This document shows, one piece after another, positions 25,962 through 35,149 of a stretch of DNA of 64,000 nucleotides (position 1 is the stretch's first letter; every line of letters begins with the position of its first letter). The DNA is taken from NCBI RefSeq assembly GCF_003610455.1, contig NZ_RAQK01000001.1, forward strand, positions 1,674,001 through 1,738,000, written 5' to 3'. This DNA is from Sulfitobacter guttiformis. GTDB taxonomy: Bacteria > Pseudomonadota > Alphaproteobacteria > Rhodobacterales > Rhodobacteraceae. Below the pieces are notes generated by a model. That model made no database searches. It saw nothing but the letters and a program-made list of their open reading frames with translations, and was not told the origin of the DNA. Position numbers and translations under genes: made by a program.

Positions 25962-27295
25962 GTTAGTTTCGCGCCCGCCCGGCGCAGTATCAACTCGAGT
26001 TGGCTAAAACTGCGCTGCGCATCCTCAGGCTCTTCTTTTGATAGAAACAACTCAATCTCGGGATGTAGTTGGATCGCTTTATCGACTTCAGGATCTGTCC
26101 CTTGCGTATAGAGGCCTGCACGGATCATCATTGCATTGCTGTCATACACGCTTAGCATTTTGCGCGTTTGCGAGAGCAAATTGTTTTCGCGCGCGTTTGC
26201 CGCCGCAGGGAGACTGCGGGAGACGGAGCGTAAAACATCAACTGCGGGAAAGCGCCCGCGCTCGGCTATGGAACGATCGAGAACGATATGCCCGTCGAGT
26301 ACCCCGCGCAGAATATCAGCGATTGGTTCATCCATGTCTGATCCTGCCACCAGCACACTGAATAGCGCAGTAATATCGCCCTGAGGTCCGGCGCCCGGGC
26401 CAGCCCGCTCACAAAGTGATGTGATGAGGTGGGTTGTTGAGGGGGGATAACCGCGTAGGACAGGCGCCTCTCCCGCTGCAACAGCCACCTCGCGATGTGC
26501 TTCTGCGAAGCGGGTGATTGAATCGGCAAGAAAGAGGACGGATAGTCCCTGGTTGCGATAATATTCGGCTACTGCCATCGCAGTCCAGGCGCATCGCCGC
26601 CGCAAGAGAGGTGATTGATCGGACGTTGCTGCAACCACGACGGAGCGGGCAAGCCCCTTCTTTCCTAAGACTTCATCTACAAAATGACGTAGTTCGCGCC
26701 CTCGCTCCCCGATCATTGCAATCACGACGACATCTGCAGTCATATGGCGGGCAAATTTACCGAGAAGGGTCGATTTGCCCACGCCAGACCCTGCAAACAA
26801 ACCCATCCGTTGCCCTTTTACCATCGGTAGCATGGTGTTCGTTACCGCAAGGCCAGTACTGATTCTTGTTCCGAAGGGGCGTCTATCAGCGGCATTCGGT
26901 GGTGGGCACAAAAGAGGGCAGGCGACTGCACCGCGCAGTAGTGGCTTGCCATCAAGCGGCCGCCCCATCGGATCAATAATCCGACCGAGCCAGTGTGTCG
27001 AGGGGGCGATGATACTTCGTGATATCAGGGTTGCCCGATCATTCAGACTAACACCATCTGTTGGCTCCTCCGCAAGCATAACTACAGTATCACCAATGAT
27101 TTGAACCACTTCCCCGCGCAGTGGTGCAGCTCGTTTGCGGTATACTTGCATCCCGTCCCCGATCGAAGCGTTCGGAGCCAGACCGATCACGTGAAGCGCC
27201 GCTCCATCCGCACGACTGATCCGGCCGACGGGACGCACAGCCCGCAATGTGGCGATATGGGCGGTCAGCCCGTCGATAAGAAAAGTTTCTGTCAT
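25958..27295 (-). CDS. fliI: Flagellum-specific ATPase
   Basis: 445 aa from ATG 27295, with AAAGGGA upstream. Walker A GSGVGKST at residues 169-176 (within MGLFAGSGVGKSTLLGKFARH), then MIGERGRELRHFVDEVLG, a type III secretion ATPase signature, and SVLFLADSITRFAEAHREVAVAAGEAP. It drives unfolding and export of flagellar subunits with FliH (55647-56252). Its stop overlaps the end of the convergent DUF1217 frame by 4 nt. It is divergent from flgB across an 80-nt promoter region. Confidence 0.95.
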   Translation of the reverse strand: MTETFLIDGLTAHIATLRAVRPVGRISRADGAALHVIGLAPNASIGDGMQVYRKRAAPLRGEVVQIIGDTVVMLAEEPTDGVSLNDRATLISRSIIAPSTHWLGRIIDPMGRPLDGKPLLRGAVACPLLCPPPNAADRRPFGTRISTGLAVTNTMLPMVKGQRMGLFAGSGVGKSTLLGKFARHMTADVVVIAMIGERGRELRHFVDEVLGKKGLARSVVVAATSDQSPLLRRRCAWTAMAVAEYYRNQGLSVLFLADSITRFAEAHREVAVAAGEAPVLRGYPPSTTHLITSLCERAGPGAGPQGDITALFSVLVAGSDMDEPIADILRGVLDGHIVLDRSIAERGRFPAVDVLRSVSRSLPAAANARENNLLSQTRKMLSVYDSNAMMIRAGLYTQGTDPEVDKAIQLHPEIELFLSKEEPEDAQRSFSQLELILRRAGAKLT

Positions 27296-27375
27296 GGCGT
27301 CCCTTTGTCTGCTGATCACTGTTTCTAAAGGAATCACCGTTAAGCATTGATGAAATCACAGCAGGGAGAATCCCG

Positions 27376-27762
27376 ATGTTCGAAAATCTTAAAGTATTCA
27401 AGACCGCGGCTGCGATGGCCGGTCATGCCGCGCAAAGTCAGGCGCTAATCTCGCAGAATGTCGCAAATGCCGATACGCCGGGGTATGTCGGCAAGCAGTT
27501 GGCCCCCTTTGAGGCGCTTTATGCGCCGGTTGATGCTGCTGGAAGTCAGCGTGCGACACGTCAGGGACATCTTCACGGCAGCATATCTGGCCAACAGATG
27601 TCCGCAACCGACATGCGCAATGGCGACAACCCAAACCAAAATACAGTTTCGCTTGAAGCCGAGCTGCTCAAGGCTGCTGAGGCAAAGAGTAATCATGACC
27701 GCTCACTTGCGATTTATAAATCCGCACTCGACGTGCTGCGCGCCGCAGTGCGTACAAGATAG
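27376..27762 (+). CDS. flgB: Flagellar proximal rod protein
   Basis: 128 aa. N-terminal ALISQNVANADTPGYVGKQLAPFEAL is the rod/hook family motif in FlgB form. The C-terminal helix is EAKSNHDRSLAIYKSALDVLRAAVRT. GGGAGA lies before the ATG. First gene of the nine-gene operon that runs to fliL at 31996. Confidence 0.93.
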   Translation: MFENLKVFKTAAAMAGHAAQSQALISQNVANADTPGYVGKQLAPFEALYAPVDAAGSQRATRQGHLHGSISGQQMSATDMRNGDNPNQNTVSLEAELLKAAEAKSNHDRSLAIYKSALDVLRAAVRTR

Positions 27763-27773
27763 GAGACACCAAA

Positions 27774-28166
27774 ATGAGTGATTTTTCATCCGCACGATCT
27801 GTATCAGCCAGCGGAATGCAAGCACAGGCACAACGGTTGCGGCATCTATCCGAGAATATCTCGAATGCAGATACGCCCGGCTATCGCCGCAAAATGATTT
27901 CGTTTGAGACCGCCCTGGGCCAAGGCGATTCAATCGCCAAAGTGGAGGTCGGGCGCGTTCGCCTGGACCAGACCGAACTGTCCCAAATCTACGATCCATC
28001 ACACCCCTTGGCGGATGCAGGAGGGCAATACTCAGGCTCTAACGTAAATCTTTTGATCGAACTGGCGGATGCGCGCGAAGCGCAGCGTAGTTACGAGGCC
28101 AACCTCAAGATGTTTGATCAGGCGCGCAAAATGTCGAGCAGCCTTATGCAGCTTTTGCGTAACTGA
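27774..28166 (+). CDS. flgC: Flagellar proximal rod protein
   Basis: 130 aa. ASGMQAQAQRLRHLSENISNADTPGYRRKMISFE is the N-terminal rod motif, and GSNVNLLIELADAREAQRSYEANLKMFDQARKMSSSLMQLL is the family C terminus. It stacks on FlgB in the rod. It is 11 nt after flgB and 48 nt before fliE. Confidence 0.94.
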   Translation: MSDFSSARSVSASGMQAQAQRLRHLSENISNADTPGYRRKMISFETALGQGDSIAKVEVGRVRLDQTELSQIYDPSHPLADAGGQYSGSNVNLLIELADAREAQRSYEANLKMFDQARKMSSSLMQLLRN

Positions 28167-28214
28167 TTTGCACGCGGGACAACCGCAAAAATTTCACAAT
28201 AAAGGAGTTCCAGA

Positions 28215-28505
28215 ATGGAATTAAAATCACTTTCCGCAATCCAGAATTACACATCGGCAAAGCCCGCGACTATGCCAATAGAAGGGGAAAATGGGGCAGC
28301 AAACGCATTTCGCAATATTGCGGGTGACTTTGCTTCGACACTCGCAAAATCGGAAACGGTTGCACAGTCAATGATGATGGGGAATGCGGATCCGCATGCA
28401 CTGGTTCAGGCGCTCGCGCAGACTGAACTCGCCGTCGAGACGGCAGTAAATGTGCGTAATAAGGTTGTTGAGGCTTATCAGGAAATTTTGCGGATGCCCG
28501 TCTGA
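28215..28505 (+). CDS. fliE: Flagellar hook-basal body complex protein (MS ring-rod junction)
   Basis: 96 aa, typical length. SETVAQSMMMGNADPHALVQALAQTELAVETAVNVRNKVVEAYQEILRMPV is the FliE core with its conserved C-terminal RMPV. It joins the rod to the MS ring and to the export gate. Its stop overlaps the fliQ start. Confidence 0.94.
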   Translation: MELKSLSAIQNYTSAKPATMPIEGENGAANAFRNIAGDFASTLAKSETVAQSMMMGNADPHALVQALAQTELAVETAVNVRNKVVEAYQEILRMPV

Positions 28506-28774
28506 TGATGGATGAGTTGGTGTTTTTCGACACCATGCGACAAGGGCTTTGGGTGGCCTTTATCATATCTCTCCCCATTCTCATCGCAGCGCTTATTTCG
28601 GGTGTGTCTATCGGTTTGGTTCAGGCACTGACATCGGTTCAGGAAATGACCCTGACATTTGTCCCTAAACTTGCGGCGATTGCCGTCGTGTTCTGGATGT
28701 CGATGCACTTTATGACCAATACGCTTGTCGCATTCTTCCACAACCAGATTATCCCGCTCATCATCGGAGGTTAA
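28505..28774 (+). CDS. fliQ: Flagellar export gate protein
   Basis: 89 aa with two membrane spans (LWVAFIISLPILIAALISGVSIGLVQ and LAAIAVVFWMSMHFMTNTLVAFF). SIGLVQALTSVQEMTLTFVPK is the family motif. It forms part of the FliP-FliQ-FliR core; fliR and fliP are in the second flagellar block. A second ATG directly follows the first (28508), so the start is uncertain by one codon. Confidence 0.94.
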   Translation: MMDELVFFDTMRQGLWVAFIISLPILIAALISGVSIGLVQALTSVQEMTLTFVPKLAAIAVVFWMSMHFMTNTLVAFFHNQIIPLIIGG

Positions 28775-28776
28775 CG

Positions 28777-29493
28777 ATGGAAAGTACCAGTTACATCACG
28801 CTGAGTCGTCAATCAGGCCTACAACGAGAGATGCAGGTGGTGGCAAACAACATCGCCAATGCAGCCACTACCGGATTTCGTGCAGAAGGCATGATTTTTT
28901 CCGAATATGTAAAATCTGTGGATGGCGGTGCGTCGCTTTCTATGGGGCAGGGCAATATCGGTAAAACCTCGTATGAGCAGGGTGGGTTGAGCCAGACGAA
29001 CGGCACCTATGATTTTGCAATCGAGGGCGATGGGTATTTTCTGGTCCAGACCCCTCAGGGCGATCGACTTACCCGTGCTGGCGCGTTCTCGCCCAATGCC
29101 GAGGGCCAGTTGGTAACACCCGACGGGTTTCCGGTGCTTGATGACGGGCGCGCTCCTCTATTTGTGCCTGCAGGTGCCGGGACCCTCGCCGTGTCTTCTG
29201 ACGGCACATTGAGCATTAACGGCGCGCCTCTTGGCCAGATGGCGGTCGTGCGCCCGTTGGAGCCGCTCAACATGATCCGTGAGGATGGCGTGATGTTTCG
29301 CGCAGATGCCGGTGATGAACCTGCAGAAGCCCGGATCTTGCAGGGATTTGTGGAGAACTCGAACGTGAATCCTCTGCTGGAACTTTCCCGCATGATCGAA
29401 GTGCAGCGCGCCTATGAGATGGGGCAAAGTTTCTTGAAAACCGAAGACGAGCGTGTGCGCGCTGCCGTCAAAACCCTCACTGAAAACAGTTAA
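28777..29493 (+). CDS. flgF: Flagellar proximal rod protein
   Basis: 238 aa. N-terminal YITLSRQSGLQREMQVVANNIANAATTGFRAEGMIFSEYV, then ALEGDGYFLVQT-like IEGDGYFLVQTPQGDRLTRAGAFSPNAEGQLVTPDGFPVL. The C terminus EVQRAYEMGQSFLKTEDERVR is that of the rod/hook family. The gap to fliQ is 2 nt. Distinguished from FlgG by its shorter length and lack of the long FlgG-type N-terminal loop. Confidence 0.93.
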   Translation: MESTSYITLSRQSGLQREMQVVANNIANAATTGFRAEGMIFSEYVKSVDGGASLSMGQGNIGKTSYEQGGLSQTNGTYDFAIEGDGYFLVQTPQGDRLTRAGAFSPNAEGQLVTPDGFPVLDDGRAPLFVPAGAGTLAVSSDGTLSINGAPLGQMAVVRPLEPLNMIREDGVMFRADAGDEPAEARILQGFVENSNVNPLLELSRMIEVQRAYEMGQSFLKTEDERVRAAVKTLTENS

Positions 29494-29505
29494 AGGAGAG
29501 AGACC

Positions 29506-30291
29506 ATGCGCGCCCTCAAAATTGCCGCTACAGGAATGACCGCTCAGCAAATGCGGGTTGAAACGATTTCCAACAACCTCGCTAATATGAGTACAACGGG
29601 ATATAATGCCCGCCGTGCGGAGTTTGCTGATTTGCACTATCAGCAGATGGCGCGTGCGGGCACCGTCAATGCGTCCGACGGCACCGTTTTACCGACCGGT
29701 GTGCAGCTTGGTCTTGGAGTGCGTCCCTCCGCAGTGAGTATGGATTTGCAACAAGGCTCACTAGCTGCAACGGGCGGAGATCTCGATGTCGCAATAGAAG
29801 GACTGGGGTACCTGGAGGTCACACTGCCTAGTGGGCAGACGGCTTATACCCGCGATGGTGCTCTCAAACGTACAGGTGAAGGCCTGATTGTCACATCAGA
29901 AGGATTTCCCGTTGGGCCCGAAATCACCATTCCTGCCGATGCCAGAAGTATTTCGGTAAACGCGGACGGCGAGGTCTATGCCTATTTCGATCAAGCGGCT
30001 GCGGGCCAGCTCCTTGGCCAGCTTACGATGACAGGTTTCACAAATGCAAAAGGGCTAGAGGCTATCGGCAGCAACATGTTTCTAGAGACCGAAGCCTCCG
30101 GTCCTGCGCTTGTTTCCTCTCCCGGACAGGACGGCCTTGGTACCTTGCGGCAGGGTTATCTCGAAGCGAGCTCGGTCGATGCTGTGCGCGAAATCACCGA
30201 TCTGATCGAGGCGCAGCGCGGGTATGAAATGAATGCAAAAGTTATCTCGGCCGTTGACCAGATGATGAGCGCAACAACACAGGTGCGCTAA
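29506..30291 (+). CDS. flgG: Flagellar distal rod protein
   Basis: 261 aa, standard length. MRALKIAATGMTAQQMRVETISNNLANMSTTGYNARRAEFADL is the classic FlgG start. LGVRPSAVSMDLQQGSLAATGGDLDVAIEGLGYLEV follows, and the C terminus is LIEAQRGYEMNAKVISAVDQMMSATTQVR. It builds the distal rod that passes through the P and L rings. AGGAGAG lies before the ATG. Confidence 0.96.
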   Translation: MRALKIAATGMTAQQMRVETISNNLANMSTTGYNARRAEFADLHYQQMARAGTVNASDGTVLPTGVQLGLGVRPSAVSMDLQQGSLAATGGDLDVAIEGLGYLEVTLPSGQTAYTRDGALKRTGEGLIVTSEGFPVGPEITIPADARSISVNADGEVYAYFDQAAAGQLLGQLTMTGFTNAKGLEAIGSNMFLETEASGPALVSSPGQDGLGTLRQGYLEASSVDAVREITDLIEAQRGYEMNAKVISAVDQMMSATTQVR

Positions 30292-30710
30292 TGAGACTAT
30301 TTTGTATTTCCGTCGCAGCTCTTGCAGCCTTCCCCTTGTTCGCCGAAACAGTCGTGCCTTCGCGGACAATCCGTCCAAACCAGATCATCACAGAAATAGA
30401 CGTCACCTTTGCGGCTGGTGATATTGAAACGGCGTATTCCCGCCTCTCCGATGTCATCGGTCAGGAAGCCTATGTCGCGCTCTATGCAGGTAGGCCGATC
30501 TTTATGGGTGACATCGGCCCGCCGGCAGTGATTGACCGGAACCAGATTGTCGGGCTCCGCTACCGCACGAACGGGATCACCATAAGCACCGAAGGCCGCG
30601 CATTGGAACGTGGGGCCGTCGGGGACCGGATCAGAGTGATGAACCTTGGATCGCGGGCAACTCTGTTCGGACAGATTTTGAATGATGGCACCATAGAAGT
30701 AAGGAACTGA
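30291..30710 (+). CDS. flgA: Flagellar P-ring formation chaperone
   Basis: 139 aa with a signal peptide (FCISVAALAAFPLFAET). The short form has only the SAF domain: PSRTIRPNQIITEIDVTF, GQEAYVALYAGRPIFMGDIGPPAVIDRNQIV and the end GSRATLFGQILNDGTIEV. It assists FlgI (58070-59182) in the periplasm. Its ATG overlaps the flgG stop by 1 nt. Confidence 0.9.
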   Translation: MRLFCISVAALAAFPLFAETVVPSRTIRPNQIITEIDVTFAAGDIETAYSRLSDVIGQEAYVALYAGRPIFMGDIGPPAVIDRNQIVGLRYRTNGITISTEGRALERGAVGDRIRVMNLGSRATLFGQILNDGTIEVRN

Positions 30711-30714
30711 CATA

Positions 30715-31449
30715 ATGCACAAACTAATGAAAATCATATGCTTTTCTGTTTTGGGCCTGTTCATGGCTTGTGCAAGGGCTGATCATATGGGCAGCCCGCC
30801 CAGTTTTACTTCAGCCGCAGAGGCGCCAGAGACAAAAGCCATGATTGAGCCGGGACTACCTGCGGTTATCCTGAGCCGGAACCCATCGGATGCCGCATCT
30901 TTGTGGTCACCAACCCGTGCCTCCCTGTTGGGTGATCGCCGTGCGGTAGTCCGCGGGGATATTTTGACTGTCGTGATCGAGATAGACGAAAAAGCTGAAA
31001 TCTCCAATTCGTCAGACCGCAGCCGGTCAGGATCAGAAACTCTTGGTGTGCCAGGCCTTTTTGGACTGCCGCAGCGCCTTGATACCAAGCTGCCTGATGG
31101 GGCCTCATCGGCGGAACTGGTGGGCATCAACTCTCAAAGTAGTTCCTCTGGGGATGGATCGGTCAAGCGCAACGAAAAGCTCGAGCTACGCATTGCCTCA
31201 ACGGTCATTGATGTCCTGCCAAACGGTGTATTATCGATTTCGGGCAGTCAGGAGTTAAGGGTGAATTTCGAGCTGCGTGAGCTTTTGGTAACCGGCTTCG
31301 TGCGCCCTGAAGACGTCTCACGCCAGAACGAGATCACCTACGATAAAATCGCCTCGGCAAGGGTCTCATATGGCGGGCGAGGTCAGATCAGCGATGTCCA
31401 GCAGCCGAGAATTGGACAACAGGTCATTGACGCAGTTTTACCATTTTAG
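30715..31449 (+). CDS. flgH: Flagellar L-ring lipoprotein
   Basis: 244 aa. A lipoprotein signal ending FMAC places the lipidated Cys at about residue 19. Conserved segments: SLWSPTRASLLGDRRAVVRGDILTVVIEIDEKAEISNSSDRSRS, VLPNGVLSISGSQELRVNFELRELLVTGFVRPEDVSRQNEI and the end ISDVQQPRIGQQVIDAVLPF. It forms the outer-membrane ring. 4 nt after flgA. Confidence 0.95.
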   Translation: MHKLMKIICFSVLGLFMACARADHMGSPPSFTSAAEAPETKAMIEPGLPAVILSRNPSDAASLWSPTRASLLGDRRAVVRGDILTVVIEIDEKAEISNSSDRSRSGSETLGVPGLFGLPQRLDTKLPDGASSAELVGINSQSSSSGDGSVKRNEKLELRIASTVIDVLPNGVLSISGSQELRVNFELRELLVTGFVRPEDVSRQNEITYDKIASARVSYGGRGQISDVQQPRIGQQVIDAVLPF

Positions 31450-31462
31450 TTCGGAGACGGTT

Positions 31463-31996
31463 ATGATCATGAAACTTTTCCCTTTGGTTTTTTTACTTAT
31501 TGGCATCGGCGCAGGTGTTGGCGCTGGTATCTTCCTTCGGCCTGACACCTCTCTAGAGGCCGCAATCACTGAAGAGGGGAGTGCTCATGCAGATGATGCA
31601 AGCGAGGGTACCAGCGATAAAAGCAGTGATGATCATGCACAAGAAGATCATGTTAAAGATGAGACCGAATCTCACGAATACGCCAAGCTCAACAATCAAT
31701 TTGTCGTCCCGATTGTTGCTGAGGAACGTGTCATCGCATTGGTTGTCATAGCATTGAGTATTGAGGTTGCAGCAGGCAAAACTGAAGCCGTGTTTCTGCG
31801 CGAACCCAAGGTACGGGACAGTTTTTTGCAAGTTCTGTTCGATCATGCGAACATTGGAGGGTTCGAGGGCAATTTTACCAACGCTGAAATGTTGGGACGT
31901 CTGCGCACAGCCCTCAAGGAAGTTGGCCAAAGAGATCTTGGCAAAGACATTGTAAAGGATGTGCTCATCGTGGAAATTGCACGTCAGGATTATTAA
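31463..31996 (+). CDS. fliL: FliL-family basal body protein, first copy
   Basis: 177 aa from ATG 31463 with GGAGACGG upstream; a longer frame inside flgH is a shadow. One N-terminal span (LFPLVFLLIGIGAGVGAGIFL), then an acidic, His-containing linker (residues about 30-70). The periplasmic domain follows: FVVPIVAEERVIALVVIALSIEV and REPKVRDSFLQVLFDHANIGGF. FliL proteins surround stator units and stabilise them. A second, more standard FliL is at 53414-53908. Last gene of the flgB operon, at the boundary of the decayed region. Confidence 0.82.
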   Translation: MIMKLFPLVFLLIGIGAGVGAGIFLRPDTSLEAAITEEGSAHADDASEGTSDKSSDDHAQEDHVKDETESHEYAKLNNQFVVPIVAEERVIALVVIALSIEVAAGKTEAVFLREPKVRDSFLQVLFDHANIGGFEGNFTNAEMLGRLRTALKEVGQRDLGKDIVKDVLIVEIARQDY

Positions 31997-32574
31997 GGTC
32001 TGCAACAGTCCCTATTGAGATAGCATCCAGGATTCCCTGTTTGAAACAACTCTATCTAAGTGAGGCATAGTGCCGAATGGTGGAGGAATAATGGACACTT
32101 TTCAGCCCTATGCCGATGCAGTGTTCGAAACAGTTGAGTCCACACTGCGTTACATTGATAAGAGTTTTAGTTACATAGACTAACTGTGGCGTCTGTCTGG
32201 AGTTTTTCGTTGAACAGTCCAGATTGTACTCACCCCTCCAACCGGTGTTGCGGGAGTTGCTGGGCCAATCAAGACGAGCAGCATTCGATATGTATTTTTT
32301 TGCGCAACAGGTGAAGAATATTCTGCATCCGTACCATTGTGAGGACCGGTTGCAGTCATGAACGCGTTTGAGCAATGTAATTTCAGTGTCACAAAGCTCG
32401 CCGCTTTGGTGGTAGCTAGCATGTTGCTTTAAAGCTGATTGGACACGAACATGAGGTGATATATACGACAAAGCAAGTTTGTATACTCATTTTAGGCTCT
32501 AAGAGATGTAAGCTCACCAGTGATGCGGGAATGGAAAATAGAAGTATAAGTGTTTTGGAATTGGAGGGGTGGAG
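31997..32574. other. Gene-free stretch after fliL
   Basis: No convincing gene. A 29-codon plus frame (32091-32180, starting MDTFQPYADAVFETVES) and a minus frame (32180-32422, ending near residues MLLVLIGPATPATPVGG) are present but match no family I recognise. Start of the decayed region, so these may be scraps of lost genes. Confidence 0.4.
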
Positions 32575-33290
32575 ATGACCGCTTCAGAGCTTGGGACCAA
32601 GCTTTTCAGGATGACTGACGCGAATTCGCTGGCCCTCTTGAAGTTGGGTGATGCTCATAAATATGCTCACGGTCATGCAGCTGTCGTTTACGGCCCCATG
32701 GGATAATGGTGCAATGCGCTTCTGGCCGCAAAAGCCGCATTGCGTATTGGTGCGGAAGTAGTGAGCGTCGTCTGTCACGAAAATGCTGTGATGCAGCATG
32801 CCGCACAACTCTAAGCAATCATGCTCAACCCTTACAAGAATATAGATACATTCGAAGGTCATCTTCATTTTATCAGGCCAGCGGCCCATTGTATTGGTCC
32901 TAACCTTGGATCAGGATCCGATAGTAAATCTGTCTTGCCGCAGTCACTGATGCTGAACATTCAGATGTGCATTGATGCGGATCCAATCACAATGATGTCG
33001 CAAAAGTCATTGGGGTTGCCTTCAATCCGGACTTCACAAAATGTTATTGTGCCGCACGAAAGGCGGATTGTGCCCCTTCATTCCCGAGGTTTTCTCGACA
33101 ACTTCCTGCAGCGTTTCGTTGGCGTGCGCTGCTGCTAAAAAAGTGGGTTGCGTTGTGTTGTTCAATGGACCCGACGACTGTTGTCGTTGCGCCAGGCAGG
33201 CTGTCTGCGATTGATTCCGCGCGAGCGGTCAAACATACAGGTTAATTCGCCACGGCAGGTTCAGGGGATTTGCGAGCGGGATTTGTGACT
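32575..33290 (+). pseudogene. Decayed NAD(P)H-hydrate dehydratase (NnrD/YjeF C-terminal domain)
   Basis: Reading from 32575 gives GDAHKYAHGHAAVVYGPMG, then a TAA stop, then (same frame) AAKAALRIGAEVVSVVCHENAVMQHAAQL, a TAA, and IMLNPYKN...CIGPNLGS. These are the start, glycine-rich and LGPGLG-like segments of the YjeF C-terminal kinase-like fold. Further on IRTSQNVIVPHERR resembles the TPHEGE region. Around 33130-33270 the frame shifts twice (AAAKVGCVVLFNGPDD, then TTVVVAPGRLSAID, then FATAGSGDL, the ATP-binding GSGD motif). Several stops and frameshifts make it nonfunctional. The intact enzyme repairs hydrated NAD(P)H. Confidence 0.75.
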
Positions 33291-33308
33291 GCAGATAGGT
33301 GCCGCCGG

Positions 33309-33722
33309 CTAGCTTTGGACCGACTCCAGATAAAGGAGCAAATCTTCGAAGTCAGCCTCAAGAACCTCTCCATCTGCACCACCATTAGGGTAGACGTGGC
33401 GCAGTCCTGTCTTGGCAAACTCGGGCATGGCTGAATTGGGGTCGTCTTTTTCAAGCAAGCCCATGACAAACCTTCTGACAAACTCTTTCGGAAATGATCC
33501 GTCGTTACGCTGGCTGAGACCTGTCAGATTTGGTGGCGTGACGCCTGTGCCTGAATAAGCTGCTCCTGCGCCTTGTCCTGCTGGCCCATGACATTGCGAG
33601 CATTCTTTTGCATAGACGAGTTGGCCTCTTTGCACCGAATTGCGCGTTTCCACAGTTGAGCTTGTACAGGCCATTAGGAAAGCTGCGCAGGTGCCTACGA
33701 TAACTGTGAAACGTGCTTGCAT
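33309..33722 (-). CDS. Class I cytochrome c lipoprotein
   Basis: 137 aa. Signal ends in FLMAC, giving a lipidated Cys19, so it is anchored in a membrane facing the periplasm. Haem motif CSQCH at residues 41-45 and a likely axial Met99 in NSAMPEF. The region between (GAGAAYSGTGVTPPNLTGLSQRN) is typical of small c-type electron carriers. The redox partner is unknown. It is an intact gene among pseudogenes, convergent with the NnrD relic. The 293-nt region upstream, to mlaE, shows no other gene. Confidence 0.88.
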   Translation of the reverse strand: MQARFTVIVGTCAAFLMACTSSTVETRNSVQRGQLVYAKECSQCHGPAGQGAGAAYSGTGVTPPNLTGLSQRNDGSFPKEFVRRFVMGLLEKDDPNSAMPEFAKTGLRHVYPNGGADGEVLEADFEDLLLYLESVQS

Positions 33723-34015
33723 GCCTTGAACTCAATCCAATGGTTAGTGGTGTGGGAGAAACCGCTGTTAATGATGTGCAGCTAGCAGCATACCTGTATA
33801 AACCATAGTGTAAATGAAAGTTGTGCCATTGATCTGTATCAACTGTAAGCTTCATTTCCGAGGTATTATGTATTTAACTCAAGCGAGAGGGCCAGAGGGA
33901 GTTAGAGCCGCGTGAAGAATAATTTTTGCTCTATCTTTCCGTATAAGCCGGCCAACTTCCAAAGAACGCGACGCCAGATGAGTTCTTTGCCCTTTAGTCT
34001 GTTTGGTCGCAAAGG

Positions 34016-35149
34016 GTGAGTGAGGTAAACTTCTTTGAACACAGGATCGTCCGCGCATCCTTGACTGACGGCACACTCAAGCTCGACGGGTCTTTGCTGA
34101 TAGATACCTTAATGCAAATCCATGATAATGCAGCATTGGTTGCGGCTGCTGATATTGCATGCATCGATATATCCGAACTCTCCCAAATGGACACAGCTGG
34201 AGCCTGGTTCATCGTTTCGCGGCGAAAAGGAGCGGAGAAACAGGGGCGGAGCTTGGAAGTACTGGGAGCTACAGCGGCTCAAACGCAACTGATCCAAACC
34301 GTTGAACAAAATATGCCGCCGGACAGCGTTGTGCTACAGAAGCCGCTGACGCTCTCTGACCGCTTTGAGGGTTTTGGTCAAAAAGTGGTTCTCGCGATGC
34401 GTATGGCAATCGAATTGATATCGTTTCTTGGCCAGGTCATCGCAACCCTTGGGGGGATCATTAGGCGCCCCAGCAGACTGCGGTTAACGTCTGTCGTTCA
34501 CCACTGTCAGGAAATCGGGGTCAATGCTGTGCCAATTGTGGCCCTAATGGCATTTCTGATTGGCGTTGTTCTGGCATTTCAGGGATCGGCGCAGTTGCGG
34601 CAATTCGGGGCAGAAGTGTTTGTTGTCGACCTCATTGCTATTTCTATCCTACGCGAGCTGGGTATTTTGTTGACTTCCATCATTGTCGCCGGCCGCTCTG
34701 GCTCAGCCTTTACGGCTGCGATTGGCTCTATGAAAATGCGCGAAGAAATTGACGCCATGCGCACTCTTGGACTTGATCCAGTAACTATTCTGGTTGTGCC
34801 GCGTGTGCTGGCACTTGTGTTGATGCTCCCTGCGCTGGGCTTCATTGCGAATATCTCAGGACTGGTTGGTGGGGCGTTGATGTCTTGGATCGAACTAGGC
34901 GTATCGCCCGCAGTGTTTCAGGCGCGGCTAGTGAGCAACACTGACGTCTGGCATTTTGGTGTCGGCATGATCAAGGCGCCGTTCTTTGCGCTGATTATTG
35001 GGATCATTGGGTGCTATCAGGGTATGAAAGTTGGCGGCAACGCAGAATCGCTCGGCCGATTGACCTCTGCGTCTGTGGTGCTGTCGATCTTTATGGTCAT
35101 TGTCATGGACGCTATGTTTTCAATCTTTTTTGCTGTGGTGGGCGTGTGA
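34016..35149 (+). CDS. STAS-MlaE fusion, lipid ABC transporter permease
   Basis: 377 aa, GTG start at 34016. Residues 1 to about 105 form a STAS domain (GTLKLDGSLLIDTLMQIHDNAALV, IDISELSQMDTAGAWFIV); in E. coli the STAS protein MlaB is separate. Residues about 125-377 are an MlaE permease: GVNAVPIVALMAFLIGVVLAFQGSAQL, RELGILLTSIIVAGRSGSAFTAAIGSMKMREEIDAMRTLG. It forms the inner-membrane part of a phospholipid transport system with the next genes. Its TGA overlaps the mlaF ATG by 1 nt. Confidence 0.92.
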   Translation: MSEVNFFEHRIVRASLTDGTLKLDGSLLIDTLMQIHDNAALVAAADIACIDISELSQMDTAGAWFIVSRRKGAEKQGRSLEVLGATAAQTQLIQTVEQNMPPDSVVLQKPLTLSDRFEGFGQKVVLAMRMAIELISFLGQVIATLGGIIRRPSRLRLTSVVHHCQEIGVNAVPIVALMAFLIGVVLAFQGSAQLRQFGAEVFVVDLIAISILRELGILLTSIIVAGRSGSAFTAAIGSMKMREEIDAMRTLGLDPVTILVVPRVLALVLMLPALGFIANISGLVGGALMSWIELGVSPAVFQARLVSNTDVWHFGVGMIKAPFFALIIGIIGCYQGMKVGGNAESLGRLTSASVVLSIFMVIVMDAMFSIFFAVVGV

